Part shown: positions 1-8,490 of the stretch, piece by piece
Layout of the letters: the number at the start of each line of letters is the position of its first letter
Position numbering within the stretch: position 1 is the stretch's first letter
Assembly: GCA_046294265.1 (NCBI GenBank)
Contig: JBKBKC010000001.1
Coordinates: forward strand, 62,001 to 126,000
DNA length: 64,000 nucleotides
From: JBKBKC01 sp046294265
Lineage (GTDB): Bacteria > Pseudomonadota > Alphaproteobacteria > Rhodobacterales > Rhodobacteraceae
Direction of reading: 5' to 3'
Position numbers and translations under genes: made by a program
Notes under the pieces: model-generated
What the model saw: only the letters and a program-made list of their open reading frames with translations
Database searches by the model: none
What the model was told of the DNA's origin: nothing

Positions 1-1
1 T

Positions 2-565
2 GCGACCGCGCAGGGCTTTGGCGGCACGATCCGCGTGCTGACGGGGGACGACCTTGAGCCCCGCCATTGGGATGCCTTCTGGACCTTTTACCTGGACACC
101 GGCGCGCGGAAATGGGGCACGCCCTATCTGACACGCGCCTTCTTTGACCTTCTGCACCAAACGATGCGCCACGATGTGCTGCTGGTCCTGGCCGAACGGG
201 ATGGGCGACCGGTGGCAGGGGCGCTCAACTTCATCGGGCGCGAGACGCTCTATGGCCGCTATTGGGGGAGCTGCGAGGATCACCCCTGCCTGCATTTCGA
301 ACTGTGCTACCATCAGGCCATCGATTGGGCCATCGCCCGGGGCCTGCGCCGGGTCGAGGCCGGCGCGCAGGGCGAACACAAGCTCGCGCGCGGCTATCTG
401 CCCGCGGAATGCCATTCCCTGCACTGGATCGCCGATCCCGGCCTGCGCCGGGCGGTGGGGCAGTATCTGGATCACGAACGCCGCGCGGTGGATCAGGAGA
501 TCGAGGTGCTGACCACCTACGGCCCGTTCCGCCGCTGCGCCCCCGACACCGACGACCGTGACTGA
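2..565 (+). CDS. GNAT-fold acyltransferase, DUF482/COG3146 type (5' end missing)
   Basis: This is the 3' part of a gene that starts upstream of the window. The frame is open from base 2, giving 187 codons before a TGA. The protein resembles the DUF482/COG3146 family, GNAT-fold proteins related to FemAB-type acyltransferases and often labelled peptidogalycan biosynthesis proteins; their substrate is not established. Recognisable stretches are GRYWGSCED, then HFELCYHQAIDWAI, then EAGAQGEHKLARGY towards the C-terminus. The gene ends 21 bp before phhB on the same strand, so the two are probably co-transcribed. Family assignment is from memory of these motifs. Confidence 0.75.
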   Translation, partial: ATAQGFGGTIRVLTGDDLEPRHWDAFWTFYLDTGARKWGTPYLTRAFFDLLHQTMRHDVLLVLAERDGRPVAGALNFIGRETLYGRYWGSCEDHPCLHFELCYHQAIDWAIARGLRRVEAGAQGEHKLARGYLPAECHSLHWIADPGLRRAVGQYLDHERRAVDQEIEVLTTYGPFRRCAPDTDDRD

Positions 566-586
566 CCTGCCGCAGGAGGACCGCCT

Positions 587-880
587 ATGCCACGCCCCGA
601 GAAACTGAGCGACCGCAGCGTCCTCGCCCCGCTTCTGCAGGCTGGCTGGGCCCATGACCCCACCCGCGACGCCCTCACCAAATCCTTCCGTTTCAAGGAT
701 TTCACCGAAGCCTTCGGCTTCATGACGCGCGCCGCCCTCTGGGCCGAGAAATGGGATCACCACCCCGAATGGTCCAACGTCTATCGTAATGTCACCGTCA
801 CGCTGACCACGCATGACGCGGGCGGGCTGACGGAACTGGATATCCGGCTTGCGGCAAAGATGGACGAGATTGCGGGCTGA
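587..880 (+). CDS. phhB: 4a-hydroxytetrahydrobiopterin dehydratase (pterin-4a-carbinolamine dehydratase)
   Basis: The 97-residue length is usual for PCD/DCoH proteins, which dehydrate 4a-hydroxytetrahydrobiopterin to recycle the cofactor of aromatic amino acid hydroxylases. The diagnostic segment is near residues 45-75: WAEKWDHHPEWSNVYRNV followed by TLTTHDAGGLTELD, with the conserved paired histidines and the His of the TTHD motif. The ATG is preceded by GCAGGAGG about 7 nt upstream, which fixes the start. No phenylalanine hydroxylase gene is visible in the window. In alphaproteobacteria phhB often stands apart from phhA. It is followed by a strong hairpin pair at 911-955. Confidence 0.93.
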   Translation: MPRPEKLSDRSVLAPLLQAGWAHDPTRDALTKSFRFKDFTEAFGFMTRAALWAEKWDHHPEWSNVYRNVTVTLTTHDAGGLTELDIRLAAKMDEIAG

Positions 881-910
881 CCGCGCGGCGGTGTGTTGCA
901 AGACATCGCG

Positions 911-955
911 ACGGAGCCTTCAAAGGCTCCGTGCCGAAGTTTTGCAAAACTCCGG
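911..955. terminator. Double hairpin between convergent phhB and the mltB-type gene
   Basis: Two inverted repeats lie back to back. ACGGAGCCTT (911-920) pairs perfectly with AAGGCTCCGT (923-932) over a 2-nt loop. The second is the 14-bp palindrome AGTTTTGCAAAACT (938-951), extended by CCG/CGG arms with one mismatch. They sit between two genes that converge, so a bidirectional terminator is the simplest reading. The T and A tracts of the second palindrome would supply a U-run in either direction. Similar TTTTGCAAAA palindromes are frequent in Rhodobacteraceae intergenic DNA (from memory). Confidence 0.6.
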
Positions 956-964
956 GGCCCGGCC

Positions 965-2185
965 TCAGGGCAGGCGCGCCAGCAGGCCGGGGTCCGCATA
1001 GCCGTCGGGCACGAGACCCCGCGCGCGCTGAAACCCGCGGATCGCCGCGATGGTGTTCGGCCCGATCCGCCCGTCCACGCCTTTTGTGTCGAACCCCGCC
1101 GCGGTCAGCCGCTCTTGCAGCGTCACGCGTTCGGGCCGGGTCAGGGCTCGATCCTCGCGCGGCCAGGGGCCCGCAATCGCCGGGCCGCCGCGCAGGCGGT
1201 CGGACAGATGGCCGATGGCGATGACATAGGCATCCGCCGGGTTGTAGCGTTCGATCACCCGGAAATTCCGCCAGATCAGAAAGGCCGCCCCCCGGTGCCC
1301 GGCGGGCAGCAGCACCGACCCCGGCCCGTGGTCCGGCAGGTCCGCCCCATCCCACAGCCGCACCCCCGCTGACCGCCAGTCGGCCACGGGCCGCACCACC
1401 CGCTCGCCCGTCTCGCCAAAGTCAAACCCTTCTGGCAGGCGCACCTCGGCCCCCCAGGGCATCCCCTTCGTCCAGCCGTGATGCGCGAGATAGGCGGCGG
1501 CAGAGGCCAGCGCATCCGCCGGGTCATCCCCCCAGACATCGCGCCGCCCGTTGCCGGTAAAGTCCACGGCGAGGGCAAGGAACGAGGTCGGCATGAACTG
1601 CGTGTGCCCCATCGCCCCGGCCCAACTGCCGCGCATCCGGTCGGGCGTGGTGTGGCCGTCCTGCAGGATGCGCAGGGCCGCGATCAGCTCGCCCTCGAAG
1701 AACGCGGCGCGGCGGCCGTCATAAGCCAGCGTCGCCAGCGCCTCCAGCGTGGGCACATCGCCGCGGAAGGTGCCATAGGCGCTTTCGAGGCCCCAGAGGG
1801 CGGCCACCACCTCGCGTTCGACCCCGTATTGCGCCTCGATCCGGTCGAAAAGGGCGGCATGGCGCTGCAAGGCGGTGCGGCCCGCCGCGATGCGCTCCTC
1901 CGACACCGCGCGGTCCAGATAGTCCCAGACCGTGCGGGTGAATTCGCCCTGGTTGCGGTCGCGCCGGATGACGTCGGCATTGTAGGCGAGCCCGGTCATC
2001 GCGCGGTCAAAGGTGCTCGGGGCGATGCCCGCTGCCATGGCCCGCGTGCGAAAGTCTGCGACCCAGCCTGCCAGCCCCGCCGCATCGCCCACGCTTTCCA
2101 TGCCCGCCTCCGCCGCGCGCGACACCGGTGCCTCGGCGGCCACCGGGGTTGCCGCCAGAAGGACCGCGATCACGGGTGCCCGCAT
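965..2185 (-). CDS. Lytic murein transglycosylase, MltB family, with peptidoglycan-binding domain
   Basis: A 406-residue periplasmic enzyme that cleaves the MurNAc-GlcNAc bond of peptidoglycan to form 1,6-anhydroMurNAc. Residues 1-17 form a short signal peptide ending in AAEA. The SLT_2/MltB catalytic domain follows; the probable catalytic glutamate is Glu134 in LWGLESAYG, and AMGHTQFMPTSF is the usual substrate-groove motif. The last ~60 residues (LQERLTAAGFDTKGVDGRIG onwards) form a PG_binding_1 domain. There is no lipobox, so this is a soluble rather than lipoprotein MltB form. It converges on phhB; its upstream neighbour xylA reads the same way with 66 bp between them. Confidence 0.92.
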   Translation of the reverse strand: MRAPVIAVLLAATPVAAEAPVSRAAEAGMESVGDAAGLAGWVADFRTRAMAAGIAPSTFDRAMTGLAYNADVIRRDRNQGEFTRTVWDYLDRAVSEERIAAGRTALQRHAALFDRIEAQYGVEREVVAALWGLESAYGTFRGDVPTLEALATLAYDGRRAAFFEGELIAALRILQDGHTTPDRMRGSWAGAMGHTQFMPTSFLALAVDFTGNGRRDVWGDDPADALASAAAYLAHHGWTKGMPWGAEVRLPEGFDFGETGERVVRPVADWRSAGVRLWDGADLPDHGPGSVLLPAGHRGAAFLIWRNFRVIERYNPADAYVIAIGHLSDRLRGGPAIAGPWPREDRALTRPERVTLQERLTAAGFDTKGVDGRIGPNTIAAIRGFQRARGLVPDGYADPGLLARLP

Positions 2186-2251
2186 CTTGCCCGTCCGTTT
2201 TGTGTTCTGCTCAACAGCAACATAGCGCGGACGGGCGCTGCGGGGAACCGG

Positions 2252-3553
2252 TCAGACGAAGCGGTTCACGAGGTTTTCCAGCCGCTCCTGACGCCCGGAC
2301 CTCGGCTCCGGGTTGATGTTGTCGGCCAGCACCATCGCTGCCGCATCCCCCAGCCCGCCCGTCATCAGCGCCTTGCCGCGCGGGCCGTCCCAGGCCGCAT
2401 AGCGGGCCGCGCGCGCCGCCTCCAGGCCGCCATCCTCCAGCATCGCAGCGGCCGATTTCAGTGCCCGCGCGCAGGTGTCCATGCCGCCGACGTGGGCGAG
2501 GATCAGATCCTCCGGGTCAAGGCTTTGCCGCCGGATCTTGGCGTCGAAGTTGGTGCCGCCGGTGGTATAGCCGCCCGCGCGCAGGATCTCGTAGAAGGCC
2601 AGCGCCTTTTCGGCGTGGTTGTTGGGGAACTGGTCGGTATCCCAGCCGGACTGGTAATCGTTGCGGTTCATGTCGATGGAGCCGAAGATGCCAAGGCTGG
2701 CAGCCGTCGCGATCTCATGCTCGAAGGAATGCCCGGCAAGGATCGCATGGCCCTGCTCGATGTTGACCTTCACGACCTTTTCCAGCCCGAAATCCTTGAG
2801 GAAGCCATAGACCGTGGCCACGTCATAGTCATACTGGTGTTTCGAGGGTTCCTGTGGTTTCGGCTCGATCAGGATGGTGCCCGGAAAGCCGATCTTGCAG
2901 GCATAATCCACCACCTGGCACAGGAATCGCCCGGCCTGCGCACGCTCACGCGCGAGGTCGGTATTGAGCAGCGTCTCATACCCCTCGCGCCCGCCCCAGA
3001 GCACATAGTTCTGCCCACCCAGCCGGTGAGTGGCATCAAGGCAGGATTTCACCGTGGCTGCCGCATAGGCATAGACCTCCGGGTCGGGGTTGGTGGCAGC
3101 ACCCGACATCCAGCGGCGGTGGCTGAACAGGTTCGCGGTGCCCCAGAGAAGCTTGGCCTTGTGGGTTGCCTGCTTCTGTTCGAAATGATCGACGATCCGG
3201 TTCAGGTTCGCCAGGCTTTCAGCGAAAGTGGCACCCTCGGGCCGGGCGTCGGCATCGTGGAAGCACCAGAAGGGCACGCCCAGGATATCGAACATCTCGA
3301 AGGCCACGTCGGCCTTCATCACCGCATGGTCCATGCTGTCGCCGAACCAGGGGCGCCGGAAGGTCGGGCCGCCGAAAGGATCACCCCCAGGCCAGGCAAA
3401 GCTGTGCCAGTAGGCGACGGCAAAGCGCAGGTGATCCTCCATCCGCTTGCCCATCACCACCTCGTCGGGGTTGTAATGGCGGAAGGCGAATTCGTTGACG
3501 GTGTGCGGGCCTTCATAGCGGATGGGCGCGATGCCCTGGAAGAAATCGGTCAT
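2252..3553 (-). CDS. xylA: Xylose isomerase
   Basis: This converts D-xylose to D-xylulose in the cytoplasm, the first step of the isomerase pathway. It has 433 residues, normal for the class II enzyme. The start is set by MTDFFQGIAPIRYEG, the typical N-terminus; the frame stays open further upstream, but that part overlaps xylB and is not coding. Catalytic His99 and Asp102 are visible in FWCFHDADARPEG, and the metal-binding glutamate lies in ILIEPKPQEPSKHQYDYD. The ATG overlaps the xylB stop by 4 bp (ATGA), so translation is coupled. It is the last gene of the xylFHGBA operon. Confidence 0.97.
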   Translation of the reverse strand: MTDFFQGIAPIRYEGPHTVNEFAFRHYNPDEVVMGKRMEDHLRFAVAYWHSFAWPGGDPFGGPTFRRPWFGDSMDHAVMKADVAFEMFDILGVPFWCFHDADARPEGATFAESLANLNRIVDHFEQKQATHKAKLLWGTANLFSHRRWMSGAATNPDPEVYAYAAATVKSCLDATHRLGGQNYVLWGGREGYETLLNTDLARERAQAGRFLCQVVDYACKIGFPGTILIEPKPQEPSKHQYDYDVATVYGFLKDFGLEKVVKVNIEQGHAILAGHSFEHEIATAASLGIFGSIDMNRNDYQSGWDTDQFPNNHAEKALAFYEILRAGGYTTGGTNFDAKIRRQSLDPEDLILAHVGGMDTCARALKSAAAMLEDGGLEAARAARYAAWDGPRGKALMTGGLGDAAAMVLADNINPEPRSGRQERLENLVNRFV

Positions 3554-4986
3554 GGCAGGGTCCTGATCAGGTCTCGGGCCGCGCGGTGGCGGGCATGGGC
3601 TGCGTCGAAGGCGGCGGTCAGGGTGGGGTCGGGGTCGATGGCGCGGGCGATGGGGGGCGGGGTGCAGATGCGGGGGCCCGCGCCGGTCGCGGCCATCAGG
3701 CCAAGGCGCGCGGCGCCAAAGGCCGCGCCGAAATCGCCCGCCGCAGGCACCTGCACGGGAATGTTCAGCGCCGTGGCGATGGCGGCCAGCCAATAGTCCG
3801 ACCGTGAGCCACCCCCCACGGCGATCAGCCGCTCGATCCGGGTGCCTGTGGCCGCCAGCGCATCGCGGCAATCGCGCAGGGCAAAACTCACCCCCTCCAG
3901 CACCGCGCGGGTGGCCGCCGCCCGGTCGGTCGCGTGTTCAAGGCCAAGAAAGGCACCGCGCACCGCCGCATCGTTCAGCGGTGTCCGCTCTCCCCCCAGA
4001 TAGGGCAGGAACAGCGTGCGCCCCGGGGCCTGCAACGCGCCGAGGACGCCCGTGAGGGCGGAGGAGGGCTCGCCCACCAGCCCGGCATACCAGTTGAGCG
4101 CATCGGCCGCGGCCAGGATCACGCCCATCTGGTGCCAGGTGCCGGGCAGCGCGTGGCAGAAGGTATGCACCGCCGTTTCAGGGGCCGGCTGATAGCCGTC
4201 ATTGGCGGCAAACAGCACGCCGGAGGTTCCGAGCGAGACAAAGGCCTCACCCGCCCGCACCACGCCCGTGCCAACAGCCGAGGCCGCGTTGTCGCCCCCG
4301 CCCCCCGCCACCAGCACGCCCGCAGGCAGGCCCCAGCGGCTGGCCAATGCGGGCCGCAGGGTGCCCGACACCGCCGACCCCTCCACCAGCCGCGGCATCT
4401 GGTCCCGCGAAAGGCCGGTCTGCGCCAAGAGGTCGTCCGACCAGTCTCGCGCCCCTGTATCCAGCCAGCTCGTCCCCGCGGCATCCGACATCTCGGCCAC
4501 ATGCTCGCCCGTCAGCCACAGGCGCAGGTAATCCTTGGGCAGCAGAACCCATGCCACCCGTGCCCGCAGCGCGGGTTCATGATGGGCCACCCACATCACC
4601 TTGGGCGCGGTGAAGCCGGGGAACACGATGTTGCCCGACACGCGGCGGAACATCGGGTCGCCGTCCAGGTCATGCGCCTCATCCGCCGCGCGGGTGTCGT
4701 TCCACAGGATGCAGGGGCGCAGCACCTCGTCGGCCTTGTCCAACAGCGTCGCGCCATGCATCTGCCCCGACAGCCCGATCCCCCGCACCGCCGCCAACCC
4801 ATGCACCGACAGCGCGTCCATCACCGCCTCGGCGGCGGCGATCCAGTCGGCGGGGTTCTGTTCGGACCAGCCGTCACGGGGGCGGCTGACGGTCAGGGGC
4901 GCCTGCGCCTCGGCCAGCACCGCCTGATCCTCGTTGATCAGGATGCCCTTCAGGCCCGAGGTGCCCAGGTCCAGCCCGATATACAT
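3550..4986 (-). CDS. xylB: Xylulokinase
   Basis: This phosphorylates D-xylulose to xylulose-5-phosphate with ATP. It has 478 residues of the FGGY kinase fold: the N-terminal phosphate loop is YIGLDLGTSGLKG, LSGQMHGATLLD is the FGGY signature region, and the C-terminal ATP-site motif is LIAVGGGSRSDYWLAAIA. The ATG at 4986 shares one base with the TGA of the ABC ATPase gene (TGATG); a TTG one codon earlier is the less likely start. The 3' end overlaps xylA by 4 bp. It sits between the transporter genes and xylA, as expected for a xylose operon. Confidence 0.96.
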   Translation of the reverse strand: MYIGLDLGTSGLKGILINEDQAVLAEAQAPLTVSRPRDGWSEQNPADWIAAAEAVMDALSVHGLAAVRGIGLSGQMHGATLLDKADEVLRPCILWNDTRAADEAHDLDGDPMFRRVSGNIVFPGFTAPKVMWVAHHEPALRARVAWVLLPKDYLRLWLTGEHVAEMSDAAGTSWLDTGARDWSDDLLAQTGLSRDQMPRLVEGSAVSGTLRPALASRWGLPAGVLVAGGGGDNAASAVGTGVVRAGEAFVSLGTSGVLFAANDGYQPAPETAVHTFCHALPGTWHQMGVILAAADALNWYAGLVGEPSSALTGVLGALQAPGRTLFLPYLGGERTPLNDAAVRGAFLGLEHATDRAAATRAVLEGVSFALRDCRDALAATGTRIERLIAVGGGSRSDYWLAAIATALNIPVQVPAAGDFGAAFGAARLGLMAATGAGPRICTPPPIARAIDPDPTLTAAFDAAHARHRAARDLIRTLP

Positions 4987-5750
4987 CAATAGGCCTGCGG
5001 GGGTTTCTTGCCGAGGATGATCATCCCCAGGATGTCGTCATCTGTCACGTCCCTGACGTTCACGGTGCCCACCCTCTGGCCGTTCTTCATCACCACCGCG
5101 CGGTCGCACAGATCCATCACCGCGTGGATATCGTGTTCGATCAGGAAGATGCCCAGCCCCTGGCGCTTCAGCTCCTGGATCAGTTCGGCGACCATCTGCG
5201 TCTCTTGCGGCCCGAGGGCGGCGGTCGGTTCGTCCATGATCAGGATGCGGGCGTTGAAATAGACCGCCCGCGCGATGGCCACCGATTGCCGCTGCCCGCC
5301 CGAGAGCGACGACACCGGCACGTTGAACTTGCGGAAGTTGGGGTTCAGCCGGCCCATGATGCGGCGCGTTTCGGCCTCCATCTGCGCGTCATCGACGAAC
5401 CCCAGCGGGGTGATCAGTTCGCGCCCCAGAAAGAGGTTGGAGGCGGCGTCGAGATTGTCGGCAAGCGCCAGCGTCTGATAGATCGTCTCGATGTTCAGGG
5501 CGCGGGCGTCGCGGGGGTTCTGGATATCCACCTCCTGCCCGTTCACGAAAATCTGCCCGGAATCCTTCTGGTAAGCCCCCGACAGGCACTTGATCAGCGT
5601 GGACTTTCCGGCCCCGTTGTGGCCCAGAAGGCCCACGACCTCACCCGGATAAAGGTCGATGGAGACATGATCGACGGCCTTGATCCCGCCAAAGGCGATG
5701 GAGATGTCGCGCATCTCGATCATGGGGGTGCCGGTGTTCGGATTGGTCAT
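4986..5750 (-). CDS. Xylose ABC transporter ATP-binding protein (single-domain)
   Basis: A 254-residue ATPase with Walker A GHNGAGKST, signature LSGGQRQSVAIARA and Walker B ILIMDEPTAALGP. E. coli XylG and RbsA carry two ATPase domains in about 500 residues. This one carries a single domain, as in FrcA-type systems, so it presumably works as a homodimer. The start MTNPNTGTPMIEM is preceded by TGAGGGG, which also contains the permease stop 10 bp upstream. It energises XylH for uptake of the sugar bound by XylF. Substrate is inferred from the flanking xylA/xylB. Confidence 0.92.
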   Translation of the reverse strand: MTNPNTGTPMIEMRDISIAFGGIKAVDHVSIDLYPGEVVGLLGHNGAGKSTLIKCLSGAYQKDSGQIFVNGQEVDIQNPRDARALNIETIYQTLALADNLDAASNLFLGRELITPLGFVDDAQMEAETRRIMGRLNPNFRKFNVPVSSLSGGQRQSVAIARAVYFNARILIMDEPTAALGPQETQMVAELIQELKRQGLGIFLIEHDIHAVMDLCDRAVVMKNGQRVGTVNVRDVTDDDILGMIILGKKPPQAY

Positions 5751-5760
5751 CGGCTGCCCC

Positions 5761-7083
5761 TCACTTGGCCTTGTTGCGGTAAAGCGTGTCGATATAGACG
5801 GCCAGCACAAGCACCGTGCCCACCACGATGTTCTGCAGCGCCGCGTCGAACCCGATCAGCACCATCCCCGTCTGCAAGGACTGCATCACGAATGCCCCCA
5901 GGATCGCGCCATAGATCGTGCCGATCCCGCCCGAAAGGCTGGTGCCACCGATCACGGCGGCGGCGATGACGTAGAGTTCGTCCAGTGTTCCCAGCGCATT
6001 GGTGGCCGAGTTGAGGCGGGCCGAGGCCACCACCGCCGATAGGCCCGTCAGGAACCCCATAAGCGCGAAGATCTTGACTGTCATCCACTTCACGTCGATC
6101 CCCGCCAGCAAGGCCGCATCCGGGTTGCCGCCGATGGCAAACACATAGCGGCCAAAGCGGGTGCGCGTCATGATGAAGGTCATCACGATGCCCACGCCGA
6201 TCAGGATCAGCACCGGGATCGCAAAGCCGTGGCTGATGAACAGCGTGCCGCCCTCGGGCAGGGTGATGTTGTTGGCGGCCACATACTGGTTCACGATGCC
6301 GCGCGGCCAGGGGTAGGCGTTGACCAGAAGGACCGCCCCGATCACCAGACCGCAGCCCAGCAGGCCCAGGAAATACTCCGCCCAGATCGGGCGCAGCGGA
6401 AATTCGAACTTGCGCCGCTGGCTGCGGCCATGGACCAGCATCCAGACGATGCCAATGCAGGCCAGGATGCCGACGATCCAGCTGCCGATCTCGCCCACCG
6501 AGCCATAGGGCCCGCCGCCCAGCAGGGCAAATGTGCTGTCCACCGGCGAGATCGTGCGCCCCCGCGCCACAAGGAACGCCGCCCCGCGCCAAACCAACAG
6601 GCCCCCCAGCGTGACGATGAAGGCCGGAATGCGGCCATAGGCGATCAGCGCGCCCTGAAAGGCCCCGATGAGCGTGCCGAGCGCCATGCCCACGATGCAG
6701 GTGATGACCCAGATCGCGGGGTGCCCGAGGCCCAGAACCTGCGGAAGGATCTCCACCTGCAGGAGGCCCATCACCATCGCGCAAAAGCCCAGCATGGCCC
6801 CCACCGACAGGTCGATGTGCCGTGTCACGATCACCAGCACCATGCCGCAGGCCATGATGCCGATGCTGGCGGTCTGCACGCTGAGGTTCCACAGGTTGCG
6901 CGGGGTGAGAAAGGCCCCGAACCCGTTGTTCAGATAGCCGACAAGGTGGAACCCCACCCAGATCGCCACCAGCGCGCCGACCATGCCCAAAAGGCGGGTG
7001 TCAAGCTCGGTGGCGCGCAGGAAACGGGTAAACGGCCCCGCATCGGGCGGCAGGTTTGCCGTGGTCGTAATGGGTTGGGTCAT
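5761..7083 (-). CDS. xylH: Xylose ABC transporter permease (XylH-like)
   Basis: A 440-residue inner-membrane permease of the BPD_transp_2 (RbsC/XylH/FrcB) family with about ten hydrophobic segments. It is longer than RbsC, like other XylH-type permeases, with a hydrophilic N-terminus of about 30 residues and a large loop around residues 160-260. The conserved GGTSLSGGIGTIYGAILGAF near residue 380 is the ATPase-contact region. It lies between the binding-protein gene (158 bp away, with a hairpin in the gap) and the ATPase gene (10 bp away). The substrate is taken from context. Confidence 0.93.
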   Translation of the reverse strand: MTQPITTTANLPPDAGPFTRFLRATELDTRLLGMVGALVAIWVGFHLVGYLNNGFGAFLTPRNLWNLSVQTASIGIMACGMVLVIVTRHIDLSVGAMLGFCAMVMGLLQVEILPQVLGLGHPAIWVITCIVGMALGTLIGAFQGALIAYGRIPAFIVTLGGLLVWRGAAFLVARGRTISPVDSTFALLGGGPYGSVGEIGSWIVGILACIGIVWMLVHGRSQRRKFEFPLRPIWAEYFLGLLGCGLVIGAVLLVNAYPWPRGIVNQYVAANNITLPEGGTLFISHGFAIPVLILIGVGIVMTFIMTRTRFGRYVFAIGGNPDAALLAGIDVKWMTVKIFALMGFLTGLSAVVASARLNSATNALGTLDELYVIAAAVIGGTSLSGGIGTIYGAILGAFVMQSLQTGMVLIGFDAALQNIVVGTVLVLAVYIDTLYRNKAK

Positions 7084-7200
7084 GGGCGCGTCCCGTTCGC
7101 AAGGGGAGAAGCGCGCGGCGGGGCCGCGGCCAAGCCGCCACCCCTGCTCGTCACGCTGCCGGATGCGGCCTGTCGGGCCGCTGCAATGAAAGAGGTGCGA

Positions 7201-7223
7201 GTGCCGGGGGCGAGCCCCGGCAC
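7201..7223 (-). terminator. Intercistronic hairpin between xylF and xylH
   Basis: GTGCCGGGG (7201-7209) and CCCCGGCAC (7215-7223) form a perfect 9-bp stem with a 5-nt loop, 19 bp after the xylF stop. No strong U-run follows on the minus strand (the next bases are TCGCACCTCTTT). It is therefore more likely an attenuator or a barrier protecting the xylF 3' end than a full terminator. That would let the binding protein be made in excess over the membrane components, a known pattern for ABC operons. Confidence 0.6.
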
Positions 7224-7241
7224 CGGTTTTGGATCAGCCGA

Positions 7242-8264
7242 TCAGCAGCCGGCGACGCCCGCCATGGCACCTTCGCAAGCCTGCGCCTTGGAGATGTGGC
7301 CCGCGTCGATCGCCAGATTCAGGTTATCCTTGGTGATCGGCGTGGGGTCGAGGAAGATCGCGTTCATCTCCACGCCCTTCTCGCCGCCCGACCATTTCAC
7401 CGCACCCGGAATCGCGTCCAGCGCGGTCCCCTTGGCCAGTGCCGAGGCGATGTCAGCGGCCGCCTTGCCCAGCTGGCGCGAGTCCTTCCAGACCGACACC
7501 GTCTGCGTGCCGCGCGCCACGCGGTTCAGCGCGGCAAGATCGCCGTCCTGCCCGCCGACCGGAATCGTCAGACCCTGCGCCGCCAGTGCCGCGATGGCAC
7601 CGCCCGCCATGCCGTCGTTCTGCGACAGCACCGCGTCCACGTCGTTGTTCGCGGCCGACAGGATCTGCTCCATGTTCGACTGCGCGTTGTCGGGGGCCCA
7701 GCCTTGGGTAAAGCTTTCACCCACGATCTTGATCTTGCCCGCCGCCACCGCGTCGCCGATCACCTCTTGCATACCTTCGCGCAGGAAGCCCGCGTTCGGA
7801 TCGCCGGGGTCACCCTTGATGATCGCATAGTTGCCTTCGGGCACGACAGCCATGACGGTCTGGGCAATGATGCGGCCCACGCCCTTGTTGTCGAAGGTCA
7901 GATAGAACGCGCGCGGGTCCTCGATGAGGCGGTCGTAGCCCACGACCGGGATCCCCTCGGCGGTCGCCTTATCCACGGCGGGGCCGATGGCGTCCTTGTC
8001 CATCGCAAGGATGATGAGGGCGTTGGCCCCCTGCGCGATCAGCGCCTCGACATCGGTCAGCTGCTTGGCGGCCGAGGCCTGCGCGTCGGCCGAGATGTAT
8101 TTGTTGCCAGCCGCCTCCAGCGCCGACTTGATCGCGGCCTCGTCGGTTTTCCAGCGCTCTTCCTGAAAGTTCGACCACGACACGCCCACGGTCAGGCCCT
8201 GGGCCAGCGCGGACGACGAAAACCCTGTGACCGCCACGACAGCGGCCAGAATGGCATTGCGCAT
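7242..8264 (-). CDS. xylF: Xylose ABC transporter periplasmic binding protein
   Basis: A 340-residue type I periplasmic binding protein. The start MRNAILAAVVAVTG follows the Shine-Dalgarno GGGAGGA about 6 nt upstream; codons open further upstream lie in the promoter region. Residues 1-22 are a signal peptide cleaved after SSALAQ. The mature chain opens with GLTVGVSWSNFQEERWKTD, the characteristic XylF first strand and sugar-contact Trp/Asn/Phe segment. It contains SQNDGMAGGAIAALAAQG and GGQDGDLAALN, typical ligand-loop motifs. It is the first gene of the operon, transcribed away from the ROK regulator. Confidence 0.95.
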   Translation of the reverse strand: MRNAILAAVVAVTGFSSSALAQGLTVGVSWSNFQEERWKTDEAAIKSALEAAGNKYISADAQASAAKQLTDVEALIAQGANALIILAMDKDAIGPAVDKATAEGIPVVGYDRLIEDPRAFYLTFDNKGVGRIIAQTVMAVVPEGNYAIIKGDPGDPNAGFLREGMQEVIGDAVAAGKIKIVGESFTQGWAPDNAQSNMEQILSAANNDVDAVLSQNDGMAGGAIAALAAQGLTIPVGGQDGDLAALNRVARGTQTVSVWKDSRQLGKAAADIASALAKGTALDAIPGAVKWSGGEKGVEMNAIFLDPTPITKDNLNLAIDAGHISKAQACEGAMAGVAGC

Positions 8265-8336
8265 GTGTATCCTCCCTGATGGCGGCCCCTGCGGATGGGC
8301 CTGACCGGTGTCGACCGGCACGGGCAGGAACGTGGC

Positions 8337-8362
8337 GTCAATAAATTCAGTTGTCAAATAAA
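8337..8362 (-). promoter_or_regulatory. AT-rich direct repeat, probable xylF promoter/operator
   Basis: The 226-bp divergent region between xylF and the ROK gene is GC-rich except for an AT-rich block at 8337-8375. On the minus strand this block reads TTTATTTGAC, 6-7 bases, then TTTATTGAC, giving near-identical arms about 16 bp apart. The first arm also supplies a TTGACA-like -35 element pointing towards xylF. I infer that this is the xylF promoter and the target of the divergent ROK repressor. No -10 box is convincing by eye. Confidence 0.4.
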
Positions 8363-8490
8363 AAGAATTGGTCACACTCTGTTACGACCGCCCTGCGGGT
8401 AGGAGCATGCCGCCACGCAGCACGAACGGACCGCGCAACGTCGTAATTTGCGTGACATCAGCGATTTTAACTTCGAGGGTCAAAGTAATC

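Noticed and set aside
3554..3871. N-terminal extension of xylose isomerase by about 106 residues
   Set aside because: The open frame runs inside xylB in another frame and is Arg/Pro-rich; the family N-terminus begins at MTDFFQG, whose ATG overlaps the xylB stop.
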